Source of the DNA: JADJPL01 sp964607915
GTDB lineage: Bacteria > Bacteroidota > Bacteroidia > Chitinophagales > Saprospiraceae
DNA: 47,820 bases
Assembly: GCA_964607915.1 (NCBI GenBank)
Contig: CAZSMU010000012.1
Location: 1 to 47,820 of the forward strand
Direction of reading: 5' to 3'
A program made the position numbers and the translations under genes. The notes under the pieces are model-generated. The model made no database searches, was not told the origin of the DNA, and was given only the letters and a program-made list of their open reading frames with translations. Shown here in pieces: positions 15,855 to 23,567 of this stretch. Position 1 is the stretch's first letter, and each line of letters opens with the position of its first letter.

Positions 15855-17136
15855 ACGCACCCCTGCTGCCCTCGTCTGTTTATGGCTTCTATTGCCTTTT
15901 TCAGGGGTTTCCCAAAAGAATCAGCCCCTTGTCCTGCGCCCCGACCGGGTTTTCGACGGCACCACGCTGCACCATGGCTGGATAGTCGTCACAGAAGGCG
16001 CCTATATCCAGGCCTGCGGCCCAGCCGGGCAGGTTTCGGTACCGGCTGCGGCCCGGTCAGTCGCTATGCCGGGTATGACCTTGATGCCCGGTATGATCGA
16101 AGGGCACTCCCATCTTCTCTTGCATCCCTACAACGAGACCACCTGGAACGACCAGGTGCTCGTAGAATCTGAAGCCGAACGGGTCGTGCGCGCTACGGTA
16201 CACGCCAAACGCACGCTCGAAGCGGGCTTCACCACCGTTCGCGACCTCGGCGCAGAGGGGGCGGGATATGCCGATGTCGGTATAAAAATGTCTATCGAAA
16301 AAGGCGTTATCCCCGGGCCGCGCATGCAGGTCGCCGGGCCTGCTATCGTCGCCACCGGAAGCTATGGGCCGAAAGGGTTTGCCCCCCACGTAGGCCCGCC
16401 ACAGGGCGCCGAAGAGGCAGACGGCCACGACGACCTCATCAAGACAGTGCGCCGGCAAATTGGCAAAGGGGTGGATCTGATAAAAGTGTATGCCGACTAC
16501 CGCTGGGGGCTGTATGGCGAAGCGCGCCCCACCTTCTCGGAAACCGAACTGCGCCTCATCGTCGAAACCGCACGCAGCAGCGGCCGAGGCGTAGTAGCGC
16601 ACGCCTCTACCGCCGAGGGGATGCGCCGCGCAACCCTGGCCGGCGTAGAAACCATTGAACACGGCGATGGCGGCACTGCCGAAGTGTTTGCCCTCATGGC
16701 GGAAAAAGGAGTCGCCTTCTGCCCCACCCTCGCCGCAGGCGATGCCATATCGCAATACCGCGGCTGGCAAAAAGGAAAGGAACCCGAACCTGAACGCATC
16801 CAGCAAAAAAGGGCCAGCTTTGCCCTCGCCCTGCAATCCGGCGTCCGCATCCTCGCCGGGGGCGACGTGGGCGTATTCGCCCATGGAGAGAACGCCCGCG
16901 AATTACAACTCATGGTCGAATACGGTATGAGTGCACCCGCCGTGCTGCGCGCGGTCACTTCTGAAAACGCCCGCGCATTCCATTTGGACAAAACCCTGGG
17001 TTTCGTGCGGCCGCAATATATCGCCGACCTCATCGCGGTGCCCGGAAACCCCGAAACCGAAATTTCCAGCCTCGCCCGGGTTGCCTGGGTGATGAAGAAC
17101 GGGGTCGTAGCCAAAGATTTCCCGGTAAAAAATTGA
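15841..17136 (+). CDS. Exported metal-dependent amidohydrolase (imidazolonepropionase-like)
   Basis: A 431-residue amidohydrolase. A signal peptide (residues 1-25, ending near GVSQ) points to the periplasm. The metal site is complete: H89-x-H91 in EGHSH, a Lys in VDLIKVYAD that can be carboxylated, His in VVAHAS, His in TIEHGD and Asp in LAGGDVG. The family cleaves cyclic amides, Xaa-Pro dipeptides and other C-N bonds; the substrate here is unknown. It overlaps the upstream aminotransferase by 14 nt and ends 4 nt before the nitrilase gene, so the three form an operon. The closing pattern YIADLIAVPGNPETEIS is typical of the subgroup. Confidence 0.92.
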   Translation: MQKDKRTPAALVCLWLLLPFSGVSQKNQPLVLRPDRVFDGTTLHHGWIVVTEGAYIQACGPAGQVSVPAAARSVAMPGMTLMPGMIEGHSHLLLHPYNETTWNDQVLVESEAERVVRATVHAKRTLEAGFTTVRDLGAEGAGYADVGIKMSIEKGVIPGPRMQVAGPAIVATGSYGPKGFAPHVGPPQGAEEADGHDDLIKTVRRQIGKGVDLIKVYADYRWGLYGEARPTFSETELRLIVETARSSGRGVVAHASTAEGMRRATLAGVETIEHGDGGTAEVFALMAEKGVAFCPTLAAGDAISQYRGWQKGKEPEPERIQQKRASFALALQSGVRILAGGDVGVFAHGENARELQLMVEYGMSAPAVLRAVTSENARAFHLDKTLGFVRPQYIADLIAVPGNPETEISSLARVAWVMKNGVVAKDFPVKN

Positions 17137-17140
17137 GTCC

Positions 17141-18073
17141 ATGCACAAAGTAGCTGTCGTACAAGCCGCCCCCATACTCTTCGACCTCGAAAAAAGCATA
17201 GCCAAAACCGCAGTACTGGCAAGAGAGGCGGCGGGAGCAGGTGCCCGGCTGGTCCTTTTCCCCGAATCCTTCCTGCCCGCCTACCCCCGCGGGCTCGGCT
17301 TTGGCAGCATCGTCGGCAGCCGTACCCCCCAAGGAAGGGAAGACTGGTTGCTGTACTTCCGGAACGCTGTGCGTGTACCTGGTCCGGCCACAGGGAAACT
17401 CGGGGAAATTGCCCGGGAAAATGCTGTTTTCCTGGCTATCGGCATTACTGAAATCGGTGAAAGCGGAGGTACGCTTTACTGCACCCTCCTCCTTTTTGGC
17501 CCCGATGGCCGCCTCTTGCAGCGCCACCGGAAACTGAAACCCACCGCCGCAGAACGCATCGTATGGGGCGAAGGTAATGGCGAAGACCTCCGTGTAGTCC
17601 CAACATCCCTGGGCAATGTCGGCGGGCTCATCTGCTGGGAAAACTATATGCCCCTGGCCCGCATGGCCCTCTATCGACAGGATATTCATCTTTATCTGGC
17701 TCCCACAGCCGACCAGCGCGATAGCTGGCAGGCCACCCTCCGCCATATCGCCTGTGAGGGGCGTTGCTATGTGCTCGGATGTAACCAGTACGTGGAAAAA
17801 GCGATGTACCCGCAGCAGTTTCAGCAGGAACTACACCCGCAGCCCGAGGTTTTGTGCCGGGGCGGAAGCACCATAGTATCCCCCCTGGGCGAAGTACTGG
17901 CCGGACCGCTCTGGGATGCGGAAGGCATCTTGTATGCCGAAACCAACCCAGACGAAATCATCAAAGCCCGACTCGATTTCGACGCCTGCGGCCACTACGA
18001 CCGCCCGGATGTATTTTCTTTTCAGACCAGAAGTGCTGAAATAGCGCCCCCACCGTCCCATCTAATCCAATAG
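17141..18073 (+). CDS. Nitrilase-superfamily carbon-nitrogen hydrolase
   Basis: A 310-residue enzyme with the catalytic triad Glu42 (LFPES), Lys131 (RHRKLKPT) and Cys165 (GLICWEN). The C-terminal GHYDRPDVF motif and the length fit the true nitrilase branch (aliphatic or aryl nitriles to acids) better than the amidase branches, though the reaction is inferred. There is no signal peptide, so it is cytoplasmic, in contrast to the exported amidohydrolase before it. It is the third gene of the aminotransferase-amidohydrolase-nitrilase cluster. Its TAG stop (18071-18073) lies inside the left arm of palindromic repeat D. Confidence 0.93.
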   Translation: MHKVAVVQAAPILFDLEKSIAKTAVLAREAAGAGARLVLFPESFLPAYPRGLGFGSIVGSRTPQGREDWLLYFRNAVRVPGPATGKLGEIARENAVFLAIGITEIGESGGTLYCTLLLFGPDGRLLQRHRKLKPTAAERIVWGEGNGEDLRVVPTSLGNVGGLICWENYMPLARMALYRQDIHLYLAPTADQRDSWQATLRHIACEGRCYVLGCNQYVEKAMYPQQFQQELHPQPEVLCRGGSTIVSPLGEVLAGPLWDAEGILYAETNPDEIIKARLDFDACGHYDRPDVFSFQTRSAEIAPPPSHLIQ

Positions 18074-18156
18074 ACTTGCTGCGAAGAGACTCCCGTAAGC
18101 ATCCGGCCGCTCTGTTCTTCCCATTTCGACGATTCCTCTTTGTAACAAGTCTAATA
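18069..18156. repeat. Dispersed palindromic repeat, copy D
   Basis: AATAGACTTGCTGCGAAGAG (18069-18088) pairs with CTCTTTGTAACAAGTCTAAT (18137-18156), with some mismatches. The first arm contains the stop codon of the nitrilase gene. A second right-arm-like segment follows at 18201-18220. Confidence 0.85.
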
Positions 18157-18200
18157 ATACCATTGCCCTTTTCGTTTTATCCGTAGTTTTCAGTATTTTG

Positions 18201-18220
18201 GCGATTCCTCGCAACAAGTA
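18201..18220. repeat. Repeat half-copy D2 (right arm only)
   Basis: GCGATTCCTCGCAACAAGTA repeats the right arm of copy D (ACGATTCCTC...AACAAGTCT) about 75 nt later, and matches the right-arm core CTCGCAACAAGT of copy B. It lies about 45 nt before the Bax-inhibitor-like gene. Confidence 0.65.
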
Positions 18221-18266
18221 TATTTCTTCACCCTATTTTCCTTAACGTTCTTAAATCTGCAAACAC

Positions 18267-19010
18267 ATGGCTCGACGTAGCTTTTTCCAATCTGGCAACC
18301 CGTTCATGAAGGATTCGGCCTACCAGAACACTGCAAACACCATCCTTGATGCCGCCGACGCCCAGCGTATGACGGTCAGGGGTGCCATCAATAAGTCCTT
18401 CATACTTGCCTCTATTTTGTTGTTCACGGCTGCGATTGGATTCAGCCTGCCCAGTGCTCTCATGGTGTGGGGCGGAGGCATCGGCGCCTTCATCATTGTG
18501 TTGATTCTTTCTTTCCGGCCACAGCTATCTCCTACCTTGGCCCCGGTGTACGCGGCGTTGGAGGGCTTGTTTCTGGGTGCCATCTCCTTTGTCTATGCCT
18601 CCGCCTTTGCGGGCATTGTATTTCAGGCATTCTCGCTGACCATTGCAGCCCTGTTCGCCATGCTTTTCATATATCAGTCGGGCATCATCAAAGTGACCGG
18701 CCGGTTCCGGACCATGGTCGTCATGGCTACTATGGCCATAGCTGCCGTTTATCTGCTCAGCTTTGTACTATCGTTCTTTGGAATAAACATTCCCTATCTC
18801 CATCAGGGAGGCGGTATCGGTATCGTCATCAACGCAGTAGTGCTGGGTATCGCCTGCCTGAACCTGTTGCTCGACTTCGACAACTTTGACAAAGGCGAGC
18901 AATACGGGGCCCCCCGCTACATGGAATGGTTCTCCGCGATGGGCCTCATCATCACCCTCGTGTGGATTTACCTCGAAATCTTGCGCCTGTTGTCTCGCTT
19001 GAGGGATTAA
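18267..19010 (+). CDS. Bax inhibitor-1/YccA family membrane protein
   Basis: A 247-residue polytopic protein with about seven transmembrane helices and the N-terminal MARRSFFQSGNPF stretch seen in bacterial relatives of YccA. The LDFDNFDKGEQYGAPRYMEW segment near the C-terminus, with conserved acidic residues, marks the BI-1 family. YccA in E. coli modulates the FtsH protease; BI-1 proteins elsewhere are pH-sensitive calcium leak channels. Which applies here is unknown. A later in-frame ATG at 18306 is possible but would remove the conserved N-terminal motif. radA starts 12 nt after the stop. Confidence 0.9.
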   Translation: MARRSFFQSGNPFMKDSAYQNTANTILDAADAQRMTVRGAINKSFILASILLFTAAIGFSLPSALMVWGGGIGAFIIVLILSFRPQLSPTLAPVYAALEGLFLGAISFVYASAFAGIVFQAFSLTIAALFAMLFIYQSGIIKVTGRFRTMVVMATMAIAAVYLLSFVLSFFGINIPYLHQGGGIGIVINAVVLGIACLNLLLDFDNFDKGEQYGAPRYMEWFSAMGLIITLVWIYLEILRLLSRLRD

Positions 19011-19021
19011 TAAAGACTACA

Positions 19022-20404
19022 TTGGCAAAGGTCAAAAAAATATTTGTCTGCTCGGAATGTGGAGCCACCGCCCCCAAATGGATGGGAAAGTGCAGCTCCT
19101 GCGAGCAGTGGAACACCTACCAGGAGGAGGTCATTTTCCGGGACGATACCCCCGAGAATATGCGCCCCTCCCGGTCGGCGTCCGCCCTGAAACCCAATCT
19201 GGGCCCCCGGCCTGTACCCCTGAAAGACATCGCCCCCGGCGATACCCGGCGCCTGGTCACGGCAGACCAGGAACTGGACCGGGTTCTCGGCGGCGGTATT
19301 GTTCCGGGCTCCCTGGTACTCATCGGCGGCCAGCCGGGAATAGGAAAGTCCACACTCCTCCTACAAACAGCGCTGCGGATACCCGCGAAGGTACTCTACG
19401 TTTCCGGTGAAGAAAGTGAGGAACAAATCAAAATGCGCGCAGAACGCCTCGGACTGAGCGACGCACAGTGTTACATCCTCACCGAGACCAACACCACCCG
19501 CATCCTGAGCCTTGCGGAAGAGTTAAAGCCCCATCTGTTGGTCATTGACTCTATCCAGACCCTCTTTGTACCCTACATAGACGCTATGCCCGGCAGCATC
19601 TCCCAGGTGCGCGAATGTGCCGGGGAACTGCAGCGCTTCGCCAAAACCAGCCATGTGCCCGTCTTTATCATAGGCCATATCACCAAAGACGGCTCTATCG
19701 CGGGACCGAAATTACTGGAACACATCGTGGATACCGTCCTGCAGTTCGAAGGGGATCAAAATTACGCCTACCGGATACTGCGCACCCTGAAAAACCGCTT
19801 CGGCTCCTCCGATGAAATGGGCATCTACGAGATGCACGGCGGAGGGCTTCGCGAAGTAAACAACCCCTCCGAACTCCTGCTTTCCCAAAAGGAAGAGGAG
19901 CTGAGCGGAAGTGCCGTTGCGGCCACTATCGAAGGGCTGCGCCCCATGCTCATCGAAACCCAGGCCCTGGTCAGCAAAGCCGTCTATGGTACGCCCCAAC
20001 GCTCTGCCACCGGTTTCGACCTGCGCCGCCTGAGCATGTTGCTCGCCGTACTGGAAAAGCGCGGTGGCCTGCAAATGGGTATCCAGGACGTATTCCTCAA
20101 CATCGCCGGCGGCATACGCGTGGACGACCCCGCCATAGACCTGGCTATTGTCAGCGCCCTCATCTCTTCCCTGGAAGATGTGGCGGTGCCCGGTAATATC
20201 TGCTTTGCCGGCGAGGTCGGCCTCTCCGGTGAAATACGCGCCGTGAACCGCATCGAACAGCGGATTCAGGAAGCTGACCGCCTCGGTTTTAAAGCTATCT
20301 ACCTGTCCAAATACAACCTCAAAGGGCTGGATACTAACCGATACGGCATCCGCATACACGGACTGTCGAGGATAGAAGAACTCTATTCCGCCCTGTTCGT
20401 ATAA
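19022..20404 (+). CDS. radA: DNA repair protein RadA
   Basis: A 460-residue RadA/Sms, a DnaB-like helicase that processes recombination intermediates. It has an N-terminal zinc finger (C10-x2-C13 and C24-x2-C27), Walker A GQPGIGKST with Lys109, the RadA-specific KNRFG motif (TLKNRFGSSDEMG), and a C-terminal Lon-like domain (GGIRVDDPAIDLAIVSAL). The family start aligns with the TTG at 19022. Open frame continues upstream to an ATG at 18926, but that would overlap the previous gene by 85 nt and add residues unlike RadA. The TTG start is therefore chosen. It is probably transcribed with the preceding Bax-inhibitor gene. Confidence 0.95.
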   Translation: MAKVKKIFVCSECGATAPKWMGKCSSCEQWNTYQEEVIFRDDTPENMRPSRSASALKPNLGPRPVPLKDIAPGDTRRLVTADQELDRVLGGGIVPGSLVLIGGQPGIGKSTLLLQTALRIPAKVLYVSGEESEEQIKMRAERLGLSDAQCYILTETNTTRILSLAEELKPHLLVIDSIQTLFVPYIDAMPGSISQVRECAGELQRFAKTSHVPVFIIGHITKDGSIAGPKLLEHIVDTVLQFEGDQNYAYRILRTLKNRFGSSDEMGIYEMHGGGLREVNNPSELLLSQKEEELSGSAVAATIEGLRPMLIETQALVSKAVYGTPQRSATGFDLRRLSMLLAVLEKRGGLQMGIQDVFLNIAGGIRVDDPAIDLAIVSALISSLEDVAVPGNICFAGEVGLSGEIRAVNRIEQRIQEADRLGFKAIYLSKYNLKGLDTNRYGIRIHGLSRIEELYSALFV

Positions 20405-20450
20405 AAGGGAAGCCCGTTCAACAAAAAACCCGATCTTGAGTTATACCTCC

Positions 20451-20876
20451 ATGGCATACACACCGCCTCACTCCAACGCAATCGAAGGCCCTGTCTTGCT
20501 TTTTGACGGGGTCTGCAACCTGTGCAACCGCACCGTACAGTTCCTGCTGCGCCACGACCGCCGGGCCGTCCTGCGCTTTGCAGCCCTCCAATCCGAGACT
20601 GGGGTCCAACTTCTTCGAGAAGCCGGCTTTCAGGGGCCCGCACTCGACAGCGTAGTATTGATTGCCAACGGCCGCCTGTTTACTCATTCGGATGCAGTGC
20701 TTGAAACGGCGAGATGGCTCGGTTTCCCCTGGTCCCTGGCCTATGGGTTCAAAGGGGTTCCCCGCGCGATCCGCGATGCCGTCTATCGCCGGGTAGCCCG
20801 GAACCGATACGCCTGGTTTGGAAAAAGAGACCATTGCCTGATGCCCACCCCCGATTTAAAAGCCAGATTTCTTTAA
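20451..20876 (+). CDS. DCC-family thiol-disulfide oxidoreductase-like protein (DUF393)
   Basis: A 141-residue DCC protein, named for its N-terminal D-x-x-C-x-x-C motif: FDGVCNLC with Asp19, Cys22 and Cys25. Further family patterns are LRFAALQSETG, the DSVVLIANGRLFTHSDAVL strand-helix region and RNRYAWFGKRDHCLMPTP near the end. It resembles a small thioredoxin-like fold, and the role is not established. The ATG at 20451 is preferred to a TTG at 20436. It lies between radA (46 nt) and the MBL hydrolase (12 nt), on the same strand. Confidence 0.9.
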   Translation: MAYTPPHSNAIEGPVLLFDGVCNLCNRTVQFLLRHDRRAVLRFAALQSETGVQLLREAGFQGPALDSVVLIANGRLFTHSDAVLETARWLGFPWSLAYGFKGVPRAIRDAVYRRVARNRYAWFGKRDHCLMPTPDLKARFL

Positions 20877-20888
20877 AAACGTATATCT

Positions 20889-21779
20889 ATGGATTCAAGA
20901 AGGTCCTTTCTGAAAAAAACCGCATTTGCGGCCGGGCTTTTTGCCCTTCCTCGGGCAAAATGGCTCGACCATTTCCTCGCCGGTAACATGCAACTCATCC
21001 GCCAAAACGTCGGCTATTTCACCGAAAGCGGTGGCACCATAGGCTGGTATATAGGAAAGGCGGGAATTGTAGTGGTAGATACCCAATTCCCGGCACAGGC
21101 AGGGCATCTCATCGAACAAATCCGCGAAAAATCAGACCGGCGCATAGACCTGCTCCTCAATACCCATCACCACGGCGACCATACGGGCGGCAATATCGCG
21201 TTCAAAGGAATAGTCGAAAAAGTAGTGGCCCATGCCAACTCCCGCACCAACCAGGAACAAGCCGCTGTAGCCCGGAAGGCAGAAGCCCAGCAACTCTACC
21301 CCGATACTACTTACGAAACCCGCTGGTCTCAAAAAGTAGACGAGGAAATCATCACCGCCCACTACTTCGGACCTGCCCACACCAACGGCGACAGCGTTAT
21401 CCACTTCGAAGAGGCTAACATCGCACATGTAGGCGATATCATGTTCAACCGGCGCTTCCCGTACATTGATAAAACCGCCGGCGCTTCCATCGAGAACTGG
21501 ATAGATGTACTGCAGCAAATCCGTAAAACGTTCGACAACGATACCCGCTTCATCTTCGGCCATGCCGCTGAGAAATATTCCGTGACGGGCGGAAAAGAAG
21601 ACCTCGCAGCTATGCAGAACTATCTCAACAAGCTGCTCGCTTACGTAAAAAAGGCCATCAAAGATGGAATAGACGAAAAGAGCCTGATCGAAAAAACCCA
21701 GCTCATCCCCGGGGCAGAAGAGTGGACCGGGCAAGGGGTCGAACGCAGCATCAGCGCCGCTTACCTGGAACTGAAATAA
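20889..21779 (+). CDS. Tat-exported MBL-fold metallo-hydrolase
   Basis: A 296-residue metallo-beta-lactamase-fold protein. The N-terminus SRRSFLKK followed by a short hydrophobic stretch (TAFAAGLFALP) is a twin-arginine signal, so export in folded form is likely. The metal site begins with H93-H94-H95-G-D97-H98 (NTHHHGDHTGG), with later ligands in FGPAHTNGD, HVGDIMF and FIFGHA. These make a complete di-zinc set. Substrate cannot be stated; relatives include beta-lactamase-like and quinoprotein-associated hydrolases. The TAA stop is the first part of a TAACAAGTCT sequence that matches the right arm of the palindromic repeat family. Confidence 0.9.
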   Translation: MDSRRSFLKKTAFAAGLFALPRAKWLDHFLAGNMQLIRQNVGYFTESGGTIGWYIGKAGIVVVDTQFPAQAGHLIEQIREKSDRRIDLLLNTHHHGDHTGGNIAFKGIVEKVVAHANSRTNQEQAAVARKAEAQQLYPDTTYETRWSQKVDEEIITAHYFGPAHTNGDSVIHFEEANIAHVGDIMFNRRFPYIDKTAGASIENWIDVLQQIRKTFDNDTRFIFGHAAEKYSVTGGKEDLAAMQNYLNKLLAYVKKAIKDGIDEKSLIEKTQLIPGAEEWTGQGVERSISAAYLELK

Positions 21780-21786
21780 CAAGTCT
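21777..21786. repeat. Short repeat-arm match at the MBL stop codon
   Basis: TAACAAGTCT equals the terminal part of the right arm of copy D (TAACAAGTCTAAT). Its first three bases are the stop codon of the MBL gene. At only ten bases it could be chance; listed because the same pattern recurs at other stops. Confidence 0.35.
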
Positions 21787-21872
21787 GTGGAATTCCACCC
21801 CCATAATTGCAAAAGTCTGCAAATTCCGGGTTAATTTTGCCGGCCATTGGCAAACCACACAAATGCGCAACC

Positions 21873-23306
21873 ATGGCCACACATACTGATATCGCCCGGA
21901 TCATCCAAAACCCTCCTTTGGATCAGACCATCACCGTGAAGGGTTGGGTACGGGCTTTCCGCAACAACCGTTTCATCGCCCTGAACGATGGCTCCGGCCC
22001 CCAGAACCTGCAAGTGGTCATCGAGACCGGGCAGATGGACGAAGAGCTCGTCAAAAAAATCAAATACCACGCCTGCATCGCCGCAAGCGGGAAATTAGCC
22101 GAGTCACAGGGTAGCGGGCAGGCCATAGAACTCATCGCCGACCACCTGGAAATCCTGGGGGAAAACAATCTCGACGAATATCCCCTGCAGCCTAAACGGC
22201 AGACGGTAGAGTTCCTGCGCTCCAAAGCGCATTTCCGCATGCGCACCAATACGTTCGGCGCCGTGTTCCGGATTCGCCATGCCGTGGCATTCGCTATCCA
22301 CAAGTTCTACAACGACAACGGGTTCTACTACCTCCACTCGCCCATCATCACCGGAAGCGACGCAGAGGGAGCCGGCGAAATGTTCCGCGTGACCACCCTG
22401 GACCTCGACGACCTCCCCCGCACAGAGGAAGGATACATCGACTGGAAATCCGACTTCTTCGGCCGCCCCACCAACCTCACGGTCTCCGGGCAGCTCCAGG
22501 CTGAAATCGGCGCCCTGGCCCTGGGCAAAGTATATACCTTCGGCCCTACCTTCCGTGCCGAAAACTCCAATACCCCGCGCCACCTCGCCGAGTTCTGGAT
22601 GATCGAACCGGAAATGGCCTTTTACGACATCCACGACAATATGGACCTCGCAGAAGCCTTCTGCAAGTTCATCATCCGCTACGTCCTGGAACACAACCTC
22701 GCCGACCTCGAAGTACTGGCCGCCCGTATCGAAGAGGAAGAAAAAAATCTCCCGAAGGAAAAGCGCCGCCCTATGGGGCTCATCGAACAGTTGCGCTTTG
22801 TGGCCGACAATGCATTCGAGCGCATCACCTATACCGATGCGGTGCAAATACTCCTGAACTCCAAGCCCTACAAGAAGGGACAGTTCGAGTTCCCCGTCGA
22901 GTGGGGCCGCGACTTGCAGGCCGAACACGAACGCTATCTCGTGGAAAAAGAATTCCAAAAACCCGTCATCGTCCGCAACTACCCTAAAGAAATCAAGGCG
23001 TTCTATATGCGCCTCAACGAAGACGGCAAAACCGTGGCCGCCATGGATGTGCTCTTCCCGGGGATCGGCGAAGTCATCGGCGGTTCACAACGCGAAGAGC
23101 GCTACGAAAACCTCTTGGCCCGTATCCAGGAAGTGGGTATCCCGGAAGAAGAACTCTGGTGGTATCTCGAACTCCGCAAATTTGGCGGGGCACCCCACTC
23201 CGGCTTTGGCCTTGGGTTTGAGCGCATGGTGCAGTTCGTAACGGGCATGGGTAATATCCGCGACGTCGTTCCTTTCCCAAGAACGCCGGATAACGCAGAT
23301 TTCTAA
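21873..23306 (+). CDS. asnS: Asparaginyl-tRNA synthetase
   Basis: A 477-residue class IIb synthetase that charges tRNA-Asn. An N-terminal OB-fold anticodon-binding domain (TVKGWVRAFRNNRFIALNDG) is followed by the catalytic core. Motif 2 is in FRAENSNTPRHLAEFWMIEPE and motif 3 in GLGFERMVQFVTG, followed by the family ending NIRDVVPFPRTP. Asn rather than Asp specificity is supported by the core sequence NTPRHLAEFW and by the overall length. The start at 21873 fits the family; the frame is open to 21807. TAATTTTG at 21832-21839 is a good minus-7 element, but its upstream TTG is 22 nt away, slightly too far. Confidence 0.97.
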   Translation: MATHTDIARIIQNPPLDQTITVKGWVRAFRNNRFIALNDGSGPQNLQVVIETGQMDEELVKKIKYHACIAASGKLAESQGSGQAIELIADHLEILGENNLDEYPLQPKRQTVEFLRSKAHFRMRTNTFGAVFRIRHAVAFAIHKFYNDNGFYYLHSPIITGSDAEGAGEMFRVTTLDLDDLPRTEEGYIDWKSDFFGRPTNLTVSGQLQAEIGALALGKVYTFGPTFRAENSNTPRHLAEFWMIEPEMAFYDIHDNMDLAEAFCKFIIRYVLEHNLADLEVLAARIEEEEKNLPKEKRRPMGLIEQLRFVADNAFERITYTDAVQILLNSKPYKKGQFEFPVEWGRDLQAEHERYLVEKEFQKPVIVRNYPKEIKAFYMRLNEDGKTVAAMDVLFPGIGEVIGGSQREERYENLLARIQEVGIPEEELWWYLELRKFGGAPHSGFGLGFERMVQFVTGMGNIRDVVPFPRTPDNADF

Positions 23307-23334
23307 CCGTTCCCTCAATGGTTTAGACTTATTG

Positions 23335-23364
23335 TTGACAACGTTGAAAAAAAGCCTATTTTTG
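23335..23364 (+). promoter_or_regulatory. Bacteroidota-type promoter downstream of asnS
   Basis: TTG (23335-23337), 19 nt spacing and TATTTTTG (23357-23364) fit the TTG-N19-TAnnTTTG consensus. There is no full-length gene downstream on this strand, only the candidate small RNA region. The minus-33 part overlaps a TTTAGACTTATTG sequence resembling the palindromic-repeat arm. Confidence 0.6.
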
Positions 23365-23386
23365 TTCTATTGAATGACCTCATGAG

Positions 23387-23418
23387 AAAAAAAAAGCCGC
23401 ATTCTACCTGAATGCGGC
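23387..23418 (-). terminator. Rho-independent terminator-like hairpin, minus strand
   Basis: On the minus strand, GCCGCATTC-AGGTA-GAATGCGGC is followed directly by nine Ts (complement of 23387-23395). This is a textbook terminator for the minus-strand T9SS gene, whose stop is 150 nt upstream of it. Confidence 0.7.
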
Positions 23419-23516
23419 CTCACGCTAATAACAAATCATAATCTCATGAAAAAGACGACCTTTAAATCTTAAGACTCCAATATCTTGTTGGGTTTCTTTT
23501 GATGGTTCGTGTGAGG

Positions 23517-23550
23517 GGTTCCCCGCAGGGTTACTGCAGGGAACCTTTTT
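23517..23550 (+). terminator. Rho-independent terminator, plus strand
   Basis: GGTTCCCCGCAG (23517-23528) pairs with CTGCAGGGAACC (23534-23545) with one mismatch and a 5-nt loop, and TTTTT follows. It would end transcripts from asnS or from the promoter at 23335-23364. Confidence 0.75.
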
Positions 23551-23567
23551 AGTAAATGGGATTACGA

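Larger units (their letters stand above)
23370..23550 (+). ncRNA. Candidate small RNA or orphan leader with its own promoter and terminator
   Basis: About 180 nt lie between a consensus promoter (ending 23364) and a terminator hairpin (23517-23550). They contain a perfect 9-bp hairpin (23396-23404/23410-23418) and two tiny frames, 23382-23411 (ten codons, MRKKKPHST) and 23446-23472 (nine codons, MKKTTFKS). Each frame follows a CTCATGA context. No gene follows on this strand, so the unit may be a regulatory RNA, or the leftover leader of a lost gene. The start and end are inferred from the signals. Confidence 0.4.

Noticed and set aside
20436..20450. TTG start for the DCC protein
   Set aside because: An ATG five codons later lies at the usual distance from the Cys motif, and the extra residues are not conserved-looking.
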